In this document: piece by piece, positions 10,412-21,720 of the stretch
Position numbering within the stretch: position 1 is the stretch's first letter
Layout of the letters: every line of letters begins with the position of its first letter
NCBI GenBank assembly: GCA_014281115.1
Contig: JACONQ010000002.1
Span: 4,154,001 to 4,218,000, forward strand
Length of the DNA: 64,000 nt
Reading direction: 5' to 3'
DNA from: Laburnicola sp. R22_1
Lineage: Eukaryota; Ascomycota; Dothideomycetes; Pleosporales; Didymosphaeriaceae
Notes under the pieces: generated by a model
Databases searched by the model: none
Told to the model about the DNA's origin: nothing
The model's input: the letters and a program-made list of their open reading frames with translations, nothing else
Program-made: the position numbers and the translations under genes

Positions 10412-12747
10412 ATGACGGATATGCAAGACGGTGCAATGTCGATAGAGAAGGAGAGTGCAGTGGAACTGAGCGCCAATGGCGGCAGCGAAGAGATGGATGT
10501 GCACACAAGTCGTAAGATGGATCCTTCGAGTCCCAGAAAAAGAGACAGACCTCACATTGAAGAAAACGAGTCTACAGGGAGTTCCGTGAAGCGACAGAAG
10601 GGCGTTGCAGCCATCAAGCCAGAGTAAGCTTTACCCCACCCCACCAGTCCCGCGTCCTAACATGTAAGATATCTGCTGCATCCGACTAGCAACAAGGAGG
10701 AGGTAAAGGGCGGCGCGGAAAATGACGACGCCGCTGAAGCCGCTGGCGAGCGCTATCAGAAGGTCGATGCCCGCGACAACCGTCAAGGTGGCAAAGGCAA
10801 AAAAGACAAGAAGCACGGCAAGCAGAATGGCCAGAACACTAGCCGTTCTTTCGGATCGTCTCGCGATAAACTCCAGCTGTGTGCATCTCGCGCATCTTAT
10901 CCTGAATTCTCACCCCGCGAGTGTCAGTTTGGCGAAAAGTGCAAGTTCGAGCACGATCTTCGCAAGTACCTACAAAAAGGTCGAAGGGAAGATCTTACCA
11001 CCTTTGGTGGGAAATGCCCCGTTTACGAAGCCAAGGGTTATTGCCATCTTGGATGGAAGTGCCGATTCCGCGGTAGCCACTCAGAAGAGCGTGTGACCGA
11101 AGATGGCAGGAAGGAACTCATTCTCCTAGAGGACCCAGAGCGACAAACCGGTGACCCTCAAACACGCAACTTCGAAGATGAAGTTGGTGTTGTGAACCTC
11201 GTGTCTAAGCAAGCCAAGATTGACCTCTCAAGGAGGCGAACCGGAACCCCTAGGGCAGATGCTTACATTCAGTGGGTGAATGCAACTGCTGACGCTGAGA
11301 GGAAACGCTTTGACACGAAACCCAAATCTGCCGAGAACAGGACAAACAAGGACGACGCTAATGTTGACATGGATGGAAAAGAGGACAACCGAGCACAGTT
11401 CATTGAGCCTCCATTCAGACCTTCGGAGAAGCGTCGCCTGTACTATGGTCCTGAGACGCCCATCCTAGCGCCACTTACCACCCAGGGAAACATGCCGTTC
11501 CGTCGCCTTTGCATTGAACTTGGTGCCCAAGTGACCTGGTCTGAAATGGCTATGGGGCTTCCGCTCATTCAAGGCGAGAAGAGTGAGTGGGCACTCATGA
11601 AGGCCCATGAATCTGAAGCGCGACCCGTCAAGTTCGAGAATAAGAACACGGTCGTTCGCGGTTATGATAATGCCAGGGACCTGAGATTCGGAGCACAGAT
11701 CGCCGCCAATAAGCCCTGGGTTGCCACGAAGACGGTGGAAGTTCTCACTGCTCTCTGCCCTCAACTTAGGGCCATTGATCTCAACTGCGGTTGTCCAATA
11801 AACCTGGTTTGCGAGAAGGGATGCGGTTCTGCAATGCTAGACAGCCATGCACGTCTTGAGAGCACACTGCGAGGCATGAACTACGTCTCTAATGAAGTTC
11901 CCATCACGGTCAAGATTCGAATGGGCACAAAGGACGGACAACCAACGGCCAACAAGCTGATCAAGCGTCTTGTACTCGGTGGATATGAAGCCGTTGAGTC
12001 TGGCAAGGGCGCGGCGGGCGTTGCTGCAATCACCCTGCATGGTCGAAGCAAGCAACAGCGTTATACGAAGAACGCAGATTGGAGCTATATTGCTGAGTGC
12101 AACGCTTTAATCGACAGACTCAAGAAGGAAAAGAGTGCCAAGACCGATACCATCGCAGAGGCCGACCCACGAGATCTCGCTAACGAAGGTCATGTCTACT
12201 TTGTCGGTAATGGTGACTGCTACTCTCACGTGGACTACTACAATCACCTCGAGAATGCCAAGGTCGATTCTGTCATGGTGGCTCGAGGCGCTCTCATCAA
12301 GCCTTGGATCTTCGAAGAGATCGAGAAAGGTCAGTATTTGGACAAATCCGCCAGCGAGCGCCTGAGTTACATCGAGAAATTCGCCAAGTACGGTCTGCAG
12401 ACATGGGGCTCGGATGAGCTTGGTATTGGTACGACTCGCCGCTTCCTTCTAGAGTGGCTCAGCTTCTCGCATCGTTATGTACCCATCGGACTGCTGGAGC
12501 ATTTGCCACCCAACATCCAGGACCGACCGCCACGCTTCAAGGGCAGGGATGAACTGGAAACTCTCATGGCAAGTGAGAACTACAAAGACTGGATCAAGAT
12601 TAGGTACGAAGAACAGCATCGGTATGAGATCGTTCGTTGTATAGCTAACATGAATACAGCGAGATGTTTCTTGGCCCTGCGACAGAGGGTTTCAAATTTG
12701 AGCCCAAGCACAAATCGAACGCTTACGAGTTCGAGGCCGAAGGTTAA
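10412..12747 (+). CDS. DUS3: tRNA-dihydrouridine(47) synthase DUS3
   Basis: DUS3 reduces uridine 47 in the variable loop of tRNAs with FMN and NAD(P)H. Exons 10412-10623, 10690-12603 and 12660-12747 join in phase to 737 residues; introns are 66 and 56 bp, the second with a GCTAACA branch site. The first 70 residues are low-complexity and acidic. Two CCCH-type zinc fingers follow (near residues 140-215): [13 protein letters not shown] and [17 protein letters not shown]. The TIM-barrel synthase begins at [15 protein letters not shown], carries the catalytic cysteine block [17 protein letters not shown] and the FMN/phosphate-binding VGNGDCYS and [14 protein letters not shown]. The second intron is needed: without it the C-terminus does not match the family; with it the protein ends AYEFEAEG. 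All key residues are present, so it should be functional. Confidence 0.95.
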
Positions 12748-13756
12748 CAGAGCTCTTGCATGCCCGGCGGTACTGTAACTTAGCTGACTGCATGCCCATG
12801 ACGCACGCAAAGGCTGAAACAAGTTGAGTGTGGCGTATCTTCGGTAGCGGTCCCACAAATTTGCCTTCGTGCCAGACGACAGCGACCTACAATTGCCCGT
12901 CAAGATAGAAAGAAACATAAGTGTCGATTCGTCGAACTTCTCCTGAACTCCCTGAAAATTGATCGTCAATGTACCACCTACATAAGCAGACTGCCCCTGT
13001 GCTTCTATTATAATCAACGCAAAATCATATTCCTTGCCTCTGCCTAACACTAATTAACTGAGATACTCAGATCGTTTCCAAACAACGTAGTCAGAGGCAA
13101 AGGTGCCCTGCACCCACGGACATACGCGCCGCACGTGAGGCTGGCGCTAAAGCTCCTTCTGGATAACCGCCACCCGGTCTTTCGGTAGATCCGCATCCAG
13201 TCACCAACTTTCCCATGCCAATCTCTGCCTTAGCGCCACGACACCTGTCAATTGCTCGTAGCGCAAACGCCCCGTTCTCCCAATTGATAGGATAGAGTTG
13301 CGACGGCGCTGCAGAATGAAATTGCTGCGGCGTCCAGGTCGCCGACCTGGCTCGCTTCATGAGGAGCTATATGGAGAAGACGAACCCGATTGGGACGGGC
13401 AGACCATGAACATGACCAAATAGGCCATGCAAGAGAACGTGGTCGCAGGAAAGGCATGCGGGCTGAATGCAGGTAAGGCGTAAGCAGGTCCCCTATGTAG
13501 GTATGTGCGAGTACTACCACGCTTCTCCGTCTTGCACCACGCTTTGTGTAGCGGTCAATTTCACTGTCGTTTTAGTCTCATCCCCTTACTTCACGAATAT
13601 TGTTTATCCCATCTCCTCTCTCGTTTATTTTATTCACGTCTCGTTCTTTTTACTCGTTTATGAACCCACAATAGGAAAAGCTGTTGGATCTAGGTTGAAA
13701 CAGTTTCCAACAAAAGCCTGTCCTGTATCTCGCTTTCTAAAGGAGCAGAGGACCCA
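12748..13756. other. Spacer between DUS3 and the ankyrin gene
   Basis: About 1 kb with no supported gene. Overlapping open frames at 13091-13520 (-) and 13467-13760 (+) have no recognisable motif and contradict one another. The last 200 bp are pyrimidine-rich (TCTCTCGTTTATTTTATT and similar), which fits a fungal core promoter for the ankyrin-repeat gene. Confidence 0.55.
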
Positions 13757-16700
13757 ATGAAGCCCCATTGTATTACAATCGGGGACAGTAATGACACAAA
13801 CACCGCTGAACCAGGGCACAAGAGTTCCAAGATTCAGACCTTAATTGAGGTGTTAAGGTGTGAACTTGGAAGGCCTGGACGATCACCAACAACTTCTGAT
13901 AATGGCCTTGGGCCAACGAAGCAATGGACACCAAGCTATTACGCAGTCTATCACAATCGCGAGGCAGCACTCTTACACTTCCTGCGAGCCGGAGAAGCAC
14001 CGGATGGCAATCCAACGACACAGCCACTGCTTTGCATTGCTGTGGCCGCTGGGCACGTCGGCGTTGTCAAGATACTCGGCGAAGCGGGCGCGAATATCAG
14101 TGCAGGTTGCAAGCATAACGGGGAGACTCCACTTCACCTCGCAGTCAAGACCGGACGAGACGATATCCTCGGCGCCCTCCTAGTATACAACCCTGACCTA
14201 AATGCTCGAACCCTAATCACGAACGAAACACCGCTCCACTACGCAGCGCGTGCGGCCAAGTCGGTATCAACCGTCGCCGTGGCTGCGCTGCTTAAGCATG
14301 GCGCAAACTACGAAGCGCATGATAATGTAGGCTGTAGTCCTGCTGAGGTGGCCATCCAGAACGGAAATCTGCAAGCAACCATCACGATCATCCGCGCTGC
14401 CGGAGGAAGGTCGCATAAGCTCACCAAAGAAAAGCAGATGCTTTTGAAGCGCATTGAGAAAGCGCAGGACCGGTCTTCGCTGGGCGTTGACCTGGTCGCA
14501 CAGATCCTCGAGGTTGGCTGTCCTCCCGACTCTACCAGCCTGGTTGAGGCTATCAAGATGCACGATGCAAGACTAGTCAGGCTCATTCTAGAGCGAGGCG
14601 CAGACCCGAACCGCGCGACTGCATCCGGCCTTTACCCCATTTTCGCTGCCTTCAACGCCTGTAGCGTACCAGTCGTGCAAGCACTCGTCGATCACAGAGC
14701 GGATGTTACGTTGCGAAACCCACATGGCCCAAACGTGCTTCAAGCGGCACTTGAGAGTCCTCTGTCCAGCGACCGAGAAGCTTTATCGGAGGTCTTCGGC
14801 ATCTTGCTCTCTCGGGGAGCCGATGCGCATACAGCATACAAAGATGGCGCGACGCTGCTTCATCATGTCGTCAGGCCAGGTCTCGGTTCTGTGAAATTAA
14901 TACAACAACTCATCCGGCATGGCATCAACATCGATTCACAGGATCGCGACGGTAACACCGCGTTGCACGTGGCAGCGACCTCGCCTCTCTGTGTCGCAAT
15001 ACTGTTAAAACATGGCGCAAACCCAAATTTGGTCAACCAGAAAGGCCTCACACCTTTCCTACACGCGACCAAATTAGCTTCAGGAGATAAAGAGCCGGAT
15101 CTTCAGCGTTTACTCAAGGCATCCGATATCCGGTATGTCGACTCGACAGGGGAGACCGCTCTGCACTTGGCTGCGCAGAACGGACTGTATAAGACAGTGA
15201 GATTGTTACTTCAAGCTCGTGCCGATACCACTTCGACCGATTCCCGAAAACGCACTCCGCTTCTGCTAGCCGTACTCAATCACCAATGGGCCATCGTTCC
15301 CCTCCTTGCTGCCCAGCCAGGTATCAACTCCTGGGATGAGAATGGCCTCACCGCCCTGCATCATATCGCTATGAGCACTCCGAAAGCTCCCTCAACGTGG
15401 AATCATATCGCTGCCGCAGCAGCATCATTCTGCGAAAAGGGCGTGAGGAGGAGTATGAGAGACCAAACTGGCTCAGCACCTCTCATTCAAGCGACTAAAA
15501 GTCTTCCAGAAGAAGGTTTGCCCCTCATTGAAACTCTGTTATTTCAGAAGGGCCCGGAACGAAGTAACTGTGTTGGCCATGAAGATCACGGTCAACGCAA
15601 TGCGCTCTACTATGCGGCAACCCTGGGGAAGTCGCAGTTTGTTGAAACGCTCCTAAAGCATGGCTCGCCTTTTTCGTTGAACGAATGGAGGCCAAAGAGA
15701 GGGCCCGTAAAACCAAACAGCGCAGTCAACAAGAAAATTCTGAAGCTCTTCGCGGAACACGAATGGATCCGACGAATTGCTAAGCTGCAGCGGCAATCTA
15801 GCACCGTTACCGACGCATCGATGTTTTCGAAGATTCTACCGATTCGCGATCTCACCGATATGCTCTCTATGGGCCTCGATCCTAACGCCTTACCTAAGAG
15901 TAAGCCTACAAGCTCACTCCTCTGGGCGCTTCTTGAATACAACCTATCAGCGACAATACCTCCTTCATTGTATCTTTACGATGGTCTTAAGGCGATATTT
16001 GCGTTCGGCGCGCGCACGAATGTCATGAACCAAAAGCCCCGACGCGCGCCGAAGACGCGGAACTCTCAACAGGCTCTGTCATCCACTCATGCACTTACTC
16101 ACATCATTGAACAATTCCAGCTGGTGGACATCGAATTGATTAAACTCCTGCTCGATAATGGTGGCAAACTCTCAATTTCTTCGCCATTGTACGACGGCCG
16201 ATATCCGCTCCACTCCGCTGTACGGTCAAACCGTATCGACATCGTGGACGAAACCATCCGTCGAAATTCTGATGTCAATTGCGACGATAATCAACAGCGC
16301 ACACCACTCTTCGCCGCAATCCAGAATGGGTTTGAAAAGATTGTAGACCTGCTATTGAGCTCGGGGGCAGCCTTGCAAAGCCATGATAGTGAAGGCAACA
16401 CTCCACTGCATGCCGCAGTCGTTGCAAGTAACGTAAGGATTGTCTCATTCCTGCTGCGCTCTGGTGCAAAAGCTTGCTCTGAGAACCACAAAGGTCTCAC
16501 GCCCTTGGCCTGTGTCTCGGATAAGTCCCCAGACACGGAGAAGCAGGACTTAGTCCGTATGCTGAGGCAGGCCGAAGAACGAGAATGCCGACAATTGTCT
16601 CAAAAATCAGCTGGAACCCAGAAACTCGACAAGATGAAGCAGCCTGAAGTCAAGAAACCCGCAGTCAACGAGGACAGAAAGGTCCTTAAGAAACAACAAA

Positions 16701-17128
16701 GTGCCCCGATACAACCGCCACAGTATCCTACCACTACCAATCTATCACCAACTCAAAAGTCCACCACCACACCACTCCCCATACCAAAACATCAACCACC
16801 ACCCGTCACCAAACAGCTTGTCCCCGCACCGCCCCGCCTCGCAAAGCAAATGCTAAGTATCCACTACACCCCACCTCCACCAAAACCTGCGGAGGCCCCC
16901 ATCCCGCCCCCAAAATCTTCCACGAATATCAACCAATCACTCCAAAAGCCGCACCAAACCCCTCGCGTAGACAGCGGCGTGAGCATGTCCACCTCGAACC
17001 TCTCCGAGAAACCGCTCCCTGTGCTACAAAGGAAAAAGACATCGTTCGATCCGCACGAGGACTTCTCCACCGGAAATGACGAGCTGGAGTCGTGGTTGAA
17101 CATCAATAGGATGTTGGATAGGCTTTGA
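13757..17128 (+). CDS. Large ankyrin-repeat protein, intronless
   Basis: A single frame of 1,123 residues with no introns. From about residue 55 to 945 it is made of ankyrin repeats; well-formed copies include GETPLHLAVKTGRDDILG, TGETALHLAAQNGLY, DGNTALHVAATS and EGNTPLHAAVVASNVRIV. Loops between repeats are longest in the middle (about 600-780), where repeats are degenerate. After residue 945 the chain becomes charged and then proline-rich (PPPPKPAEAPIPPPK), ending in a short acidic-hydrophobic tail, ELESWLNINRMLDRL, that could be a peptide ligand or helix. No signal peptide, membrane segment or enzymatic domain is visible. Ankyrin arrays bind proteins, so a scaffold role is likely, but partner and pathway are unknown. 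The ATG at 13757 is the first in frame that leads into the repeats. Confidence 0.9.
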   Translation: MKPHCITIGDSNDTNTAEPGHKSSKIQTLIEVLRCELGRPGRSPTTSDNGLGPTKQWTPSYYAVYHNREAALLHFLRAGEAPDGNPTTQPLLCIAVAAGHVGVVKILGEAGANISAGCKHNGETPLHLAVKTGRDDILGALLVYNPDLNARTLITNETPLHYAARAAKSVSTVAVAALLKHGANYEAHDNVGCSPAEVAIQNGNLQATITIIRAAGGRSHKLTKEKQMLLKRIEKAQDRSSLGVDLVAQILEVGCPPDSTSLVEAIKMHDARLVRLILERGADPNRATASGLYPIFAAFNACSVPVVQALVDHRADVTLRNPHGPNVLQAALESPLSSDREALSEVFGILLSRGADAHTAYKDGATLLHHVVRPGLGSVKLIQQLIRHGINIDSQDRDGNTALHVAATSPLCVAILLKHGANPNLVNQKGLTPFLHATKLASGDKEPDLQRLLKASDIRYVDSTGETALHLAAQNGLYKTVRLLLQARADTTSTDSRKRTPLLLAVLNHQWAIVPLLAAQPGINSWDENGLTALHHIAMSTPKAPSTWNHIAAAAASFCEKGVRRSMRDQTGSAPLIQATKSLPEEGLPLIETLLFQKGPERSNCVGHEDHGQRNALYYAATLGKSQFVETLLKHGSPFSLNEWRPKRGPVKPNSAVNKKILKLFAEHEWIRRIAKLQRQSSTVTDASMFSKILPIRDLTDMLSMGLDPNALPKSKPTSSLLWALLEYNLSATIPPSLYLYDGLKAIFAFGARTNVMNQKPRRAPKTRNSQQALSSTHALTHIIEQFQLVDIELIKLLLDNGGKLSISSPLYDGRYPLHSAVRSNRIDIVDETIRRNSDVNCDDNQQRTPLFAAIQNGFEKIVDLLLSSGAALQSHDSEGNTPLHAAVVASNVRIVSFLLRSGAKACSENHKGLTPLACVSDKSPDTEKQDLVRMLRQAEERECRQLSQKSAGTQKLDKMKQPEVKKPAVNEDRKVLKKQQSAPIQPPQYPTTTNLSPTQKSTTTPLPIPKHQPPPVTKQLVPAPPRLAKQMLSIHYTPPPPKPAEAPIPPPKSSTNINQSLQKPHQTPRVDSGVSMSTSNLSEKPLPVLQRKKTSFDPHEDFSTGNDELESWLNINRMLDRL

Positions 17129-18136
17129 GATTTCTTTTTCTTTTTTTTCAGGACTTGTTTTTCATATGTTGATGGCGATGTCTATGTTGTGGTTGTCGCT
17201 CGTTGCACACTCTTTTTTCTTTGCGTACACGGTTGTTTATGCCATTGTGATGATCACTTGGGGGTGAGAAATACGAGATACCCTGTATTGTACAGATATT
17301 GCCTTTTTCTTTTTCGTTTGTCTTGATTTGATTTGGCTTGATTTGAGAGACTGGTGAGGTAGGTGGCTCTGGGGAAAGTGTGAGGGGCTATGTAGTGCCG
17401 GCCGGAGGGTGGCGTGGCGTGGCGTGGGGTCGGTTGGTGCTGTTTTGCTTGCTTTTGGCCTGATGGAATTTGTGAGATGGTAGATTTAACATTGCATAGA
17501 GATATAAGTAGCATAAATGTTTGAGGTGAAATTAAGTTCTTGTTTTCTGAGCATCTGTCTCGATGCATGTCTTTTTTTTGGGGGGGCGGGGAGGAAATGC
17601 AGGAGGGAAACATGTGGATTTATTTATTTTATTCATTTATTCATATATATCTGTATTTAGCACAGTCTTCTATAAGTTATAACACTTAGCAGCATATCTA
17701 GAATTTTACAGCTATTTTTTTTTGTGAACAAAGCTGCATCCCGCAACTATACTATGGCAAAAGAAAATCTAGCTATAACCTTTTTTTCTGTATACCAGCT
17801 CTGTGGGATACTATGTGAATACATCATGTGATCTGACTGTGAAGTGCCTGTGGGTCTCGGTCGAGACCGTTTTACAGCTATAATAAGTAGAAAAAGGGTA
17901 TAAATAGTATTAATCACAGGGCAGAGCCAAAGTATAGCACGATAATTGTAAATGGCCAGGTACATGGCAGTCCGCGAAGCAATCGAACTATTAGATTCTT
18001 TCATCCAGAAATCGAGCATCACTATGCTCAACTGGGTTACACGTTTCCAACCATCGTAAATTATGGAGGGATTGAATTAACAGTACTGATTAATATAGAG
18101 TATTTCTGTCTAGGACTGCTCTTGTAGAACATAGCT
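17129..18136. other. Convergent spacer, AT-rich in its second half
   Basis: Lies between the 3' ends of the ankyrin (+) and peroxidase (-) genes. T-rich tracts directly after 17128 suit a terminator region. 17,620-18,080 is noticeably AT-richer than the flanks but I recognise no repeat in it. Confidence 0.5.
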
Positions 18137-19716
18137 TCACAAAGCACTTCCAGCCTTCGCAGCGCCTGGAAAGGACATGAGCTTTGCCCAAAGGTCTGTC
18201 CCACCAGTCTGGAGGTCCTTGAATTCAGGACAATCGAGACTCAGAATGGGTGCGGCAATAGTGTCTGTAACGAGCTCGAGCGGCGCAGCTAGAGTCTTGA
18301 AGAGCGTGCCGAGGCTGTTTGGTGCAAACGTCTTAACAGCCTCCAGAACAAAACACATAAGACCATTTCCCTCCAGGATGGTATCGCTGTTAAGAACTCC
18401 GCCTGTTATGTTTGTGAAGTCGAGGCCCACGAAGGAATTCACCTTTCCCATGTTGCCGCCAATAGAGAGAACCGTGGGGTGTGTCGCGTACCATTCGAGA
18501 AGGTCGACGTTGAGCTGGACAAGGCTGTAGTCTACGGGCCTGCGATACCAGTTGTGTGGAATCTGCTCGTGGCCTTTTCTGTACACTAGGCCCGAGGGTT
18601 GGCGGTCATCATCATAGACGGCCCAGAACGACTTCAATACGTTCTTGGCTGATTTGAGCGTAAGTCTTTGCTTGCCTGGGGATGGTACTAAATAATGTAG
18701 GGACACGTACTCATTGCACCCATGGGATTCTCAGCACTAAAGTTGCTCAAGAGACGACTACTGAAGATGTATCCGGCATTTCGTCCGATCATGCCGGTAT
18801 AAGGCCCGCTGTAGAAATGGGGATTGGACGCAACGCTCTCATCAAAGCGCTTAGCAATACGCGCACCGACTTTGTCGAAGGTAAGTGGGCCATCTTCCAG
18901 CGAGTTGTAGATTTCCATGAACATGGTCATGTTCATGGTAGACGCATCGCCAGTCAGATAAAGATCATCGCGCGTGTTGGAAGCGTCGGACTCAATGAAG
19001 TTGTGGGCGGCAGATAGGCCACGGGGTGTTCCTATATCATGAGTATGCTCCTAGCTGAGATAATGTAGGGCATGTTATACCTAGAAGTCCCAAAAAATCG
19101 CCAAGAATGTTGCCCACTTTGCTTGACTCGCCGCCAATCGAGAAGCCAGGCTGAAGGGATAGTGGGTTTCCGGCATACACAGTGCCCATGACGGCAACCA
19201 AGGTAGCCAAATCGATGCCCATACCGAACACTGTCAGCCGGTGAGTATCTCTCTGTCGTATATGCCAAATCTCGTTACACTAACCTTCATTCGCAGCTGC
19301 GATTGCTTGAATAGTCTGTTTCCGATTAGACATGTCTTTCAAAACGATGCAAAGTTGTAAAGTACACTCGCGATTCCATCTCGAGGGATATAGCCATGGT
19401 TCGCGAGAGCATTCATGCCAGGACAAGGGCCCCGTTGATCACCAGCGGCGAAGTTCGGAGCTTTAAATACATGTTCACCGGAAACTGTTCGAAGGTGTCA
19501 ACTCCATTTGCAAGGTTGGAAAAAGGTGTGCGACCTACCATCCACTGGCTGCCCAGTCGATACAAGAAGGCGCTTATCGCGAAATTCGAGCAGTGTCCTA
19601 TGAATGTCCTCAGGAGATGTCTTCAGTTTTGCTAGACTTTCTGTGGTGGGAAAAGAATGGACGAATGATAGGAAGCTAATGAGTGGAAGGATTAAACACG
19701 CCGGAAGAAATATCAT
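18137..19716 (-). CDS. Secreted heme-thiolate peroxidase (chloroperoxidase/peroxygenase-like)
   Basis: Peroxidase_2 family enzymes use a cysteine-ligated heme and H2O2 to oxidise or oxygenate organic substrates outside the cell. Six exons join in phase: 19716-19539, 19484-19366, 19315-19285, 19230-19081, 19031-18711 and 18648-18137, giving 436 residues; introns are 49-62 bp. The start MIFLPACLILPLISFLSF is a signal peptide. The heme-ligand motif is present as RGPCPGMNALANHGYIPRDG, followed by the helix block GMGIDLATLVAVMGTVYAG. Where chloroperoxidase has EHD and peroxygenases have EGD, this protein reads ESD (HNFIESDASNTRDD), seen in a broad group of uncharacterised ascomycete relatives. Later blocks MNMTMFMEIYNSLEDG and FDESVASNPHFYSGP also fit. 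It is the last gene before the AT-rich block. Substrate cannot be predicted. Confidence 0.88.
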
Positions 19717-20152
19717 CGTCGCGACGAAATTCAATCAAACGATTGTCAATAATACCGGAAAGAATGTTGTGCTTGACTGTTGCCAGTATGTAGTAATTTA
19801 GGAGGTTTTAGGGGTTGTGGCGATCTTAACTTAGGCCCCGGTTGTTATGGTTTTCGCCAACATTAAACCATGTCAGCGGTCCCGCTGATCTTGAAAGTGG
19901 AGGAGGATTGTACAGGGTTACTGATTAACGTCCATGCGTTAACAGGGCTCGTTCACGCTAAAGTAAAAGTGGGCCCACGTTATGTATGTTAGAGCGGGTG
20001 GCCGGAATCGCTCGGCTCTCCTCACCCCCCCAAAACTCACCCAAAATTAACTTTAACAGCTAATTTAATAGCTCCCTACTTACATTAGGAAAGTTTTTTC
20101 TTAAGAGGCTACTTAACTATGCGTAAATATGCGCAGACGTGCGTATACTTAT
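19717..20152. other. Upstream region of the peroxidase gene and isochore edge
   Basis: Composition is balanced to about 20,040 and then drops abruptly to very high AT with TA-dominated dinucleotides. The last GC-balanced 100 bp contain a C-tract (CTCACCCCCCCAAAACTC). No gene is seen. Confidence 0.55.
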
Positions 20153-20164
20153 ATATTTTTATAT

Positions 20165-20291
20165 GTGTGTGGCGTTATTTTATCTACCTAGGGGTAGGAC
20201 GACAAAGGCTTTTATCTCAAATAACATGACCAAAAAAGCAGAGCCCCCTGCTTAGTAATCAAAAAAGGCGTAAAAGGTGATAATAAAAAAG
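20165..20291 (+). mobile_element. Short A-tailed element, family S1, 12-bp TSD
   Basis: The 127-bp element starts GTGTGTGGCGTTA, contains TACCTAGGGGTAG and ends A-rich (GTGATAATAAAAAAG). It is flanked by the perfect 12-bp direct repeat ATATTTTTATAT (20153-20164 and 20292-20303). It has no terminal inverted repeats and no coding capacity. An A-rich 3' end with a target-site duplication of this length fits LINE-assisted retroposition, so I call it SINE-like; I see no clear pol III box. Confidence 0.7.
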
Positions 20292-20303
20292 ATATTTTTA
20301 TAT

Positions 20304-21510
20304 AAGTAATTTATTAGTATAAAAATGTATAAAGATATATAAATATGCGTAGACTTATGTAAATATATATAAATAGTTTAAATAAGTAATTTTTTTAAAG
20401 CTTTATAACTTTTTTACTAGTAAAGCTATAATTTTAATTTTTAATAGATGTATAGAGAAAATACTAGTCTTTAATTATTTAATTTAGAAATACTATTTTT
20501 ATTGAAATAATTAGTTAGTAATTAATAAAAACTTTTTATTATACTAGTTATTATATATATTACGTAATATTATATATAATAATATAGTACTAATAATATA
20601 TTATTTAAATTGTTAAAAAAGTTTTAATAAAAGTAAAGTAGTTAAAAAGTTATTAAAGTTTGTACTTTTTAAAATAGTGTTCTTTACTAAGCCACTAATT
20701 TTCGCCTAATCTAATTCTTTTAAATAATTATAAAACTGTATTTTTTCTATTTTTAAACCTATGGTTTGTTTTTTTATAACTAAAATCTAGAATTTAAAGT
20801 TAGATAAAAGTTTTATATAATATGCTAGTAATTAGTACTATTATATTAACTAGTAATTACTATGTAGTAAAAGACTTTAACTTTATACTTTAAAAATTCC
20901 AATTTTTTAAAGCTTACTAAGCAGCTTACTAAGTAGATTACTAAGCTTTTTTAAATTTTAGCTAATTAAAAAGCTTTATTTGCTAATTAATTAGTATTAT
21001 ATAGATAGTATAGATATCTAAAGTATTTAAGTTACTATAGCTACTCTAGGTGCACTAGTAGTATAGGTACGCATCTTTACGCAATCTTATATAGATGTAT
21101 ACTAAGAAAAAGTAGTATTACTAATACGCTTTAAGTATATTTAGTGTATAGATATATATAGTCTTATATAGGGCTACTTAGGTGCCTTAGGTGCTTATAC
21201 GCGTATAAAATTTTTCTTAATAGTAGAATAATAAAGGCTTTTATTCTAAATAATATAATAAAAACAGCGCATTTAAACTCGCTAAGTAAATCTTAGCATA
21301 GAGACTCCTATAAGCAATTTTTTTATAAATTAGAGGGTGCAAGTAAGTTTAAACTATTATTGCGTTATTAAGTAGTATTTAAGGTTAGTCTTTAATTAGA
21401 ATTAGGTGCTGTATATAGTAGTATATAATAATCTTTCTATCTTAATTTACTTTAATCTTAAACTAGAAAAAGGTTATAAAAAGTTTAGCAAGCTAATAAT
21501 AATATATATA
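20304..21510. repeat. AT-rich unclassified repeats
   Basis: 20,304-20,600 also occurs at 29,090-29,440 and, inverted, around 39,530-39,670 and 41,520-41,740. 20,570-21,220 recurs inverted at 37,640-38,290 and, in part, at 44,640-45,095. 21,360-21,480 is part of repeat F (39,660-41,275 and others). Differences between copies are nearly all transitions. I find no frame with a recognisable domain. Confidence 0.6.
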
Positions 21511-21621
21511 GTTTTTTTATAACTAAAAGATTTCTAATAAAAAGATTATAATAATAGTAGTTATTTCTTTTACTATTATGAATATAAAAAAGCGTTTTAA
21601 AGTAGTATTAATAAAAAGGAT
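21511..21621 (-). mobile_element. Truncated copy of family S2
   Basis: The sequence from the T-run at 21,511 matches the tail half of the 228-bp S2 elements at 35,376 and 53,547 (phrases TTTCTAATAAAAAGATT and AATAATAGTAGTTAT). The part distant from the A-tail is missing, as expected for a 5'-truncated retroposon. Flanks are TA-rich, so the target duplication cannot be decided. Confidence 0.5.
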
Positions 21622-21715
21622 TATATATATAAATTTAGGTAAGTAAGCTATTTTTTAAGCTCTAGCTATATATAGTTACGAATATATACTATATAGAAGA
21701 TTAATATATACTATA
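21620..21715. mobile_element. Fragment of MITE family M1
   Basis: Matches the right half of the element at 1462-1826 (AAATTTAGGTRAGTAAGCTA, then TAGCTRTATATAGTTA) with many transition differences. The left half is absent. Confidence 0.55.
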
Positions 21716-21720
21716 ATATA

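Noticed and set aside
13467..13760. 97-codon plus-strand frame upstream of the ankyrin gene
   Set aside because: No motif, ends over the ankyrin start in another frame, and lies in the pyrimidine-rich promoter zone.
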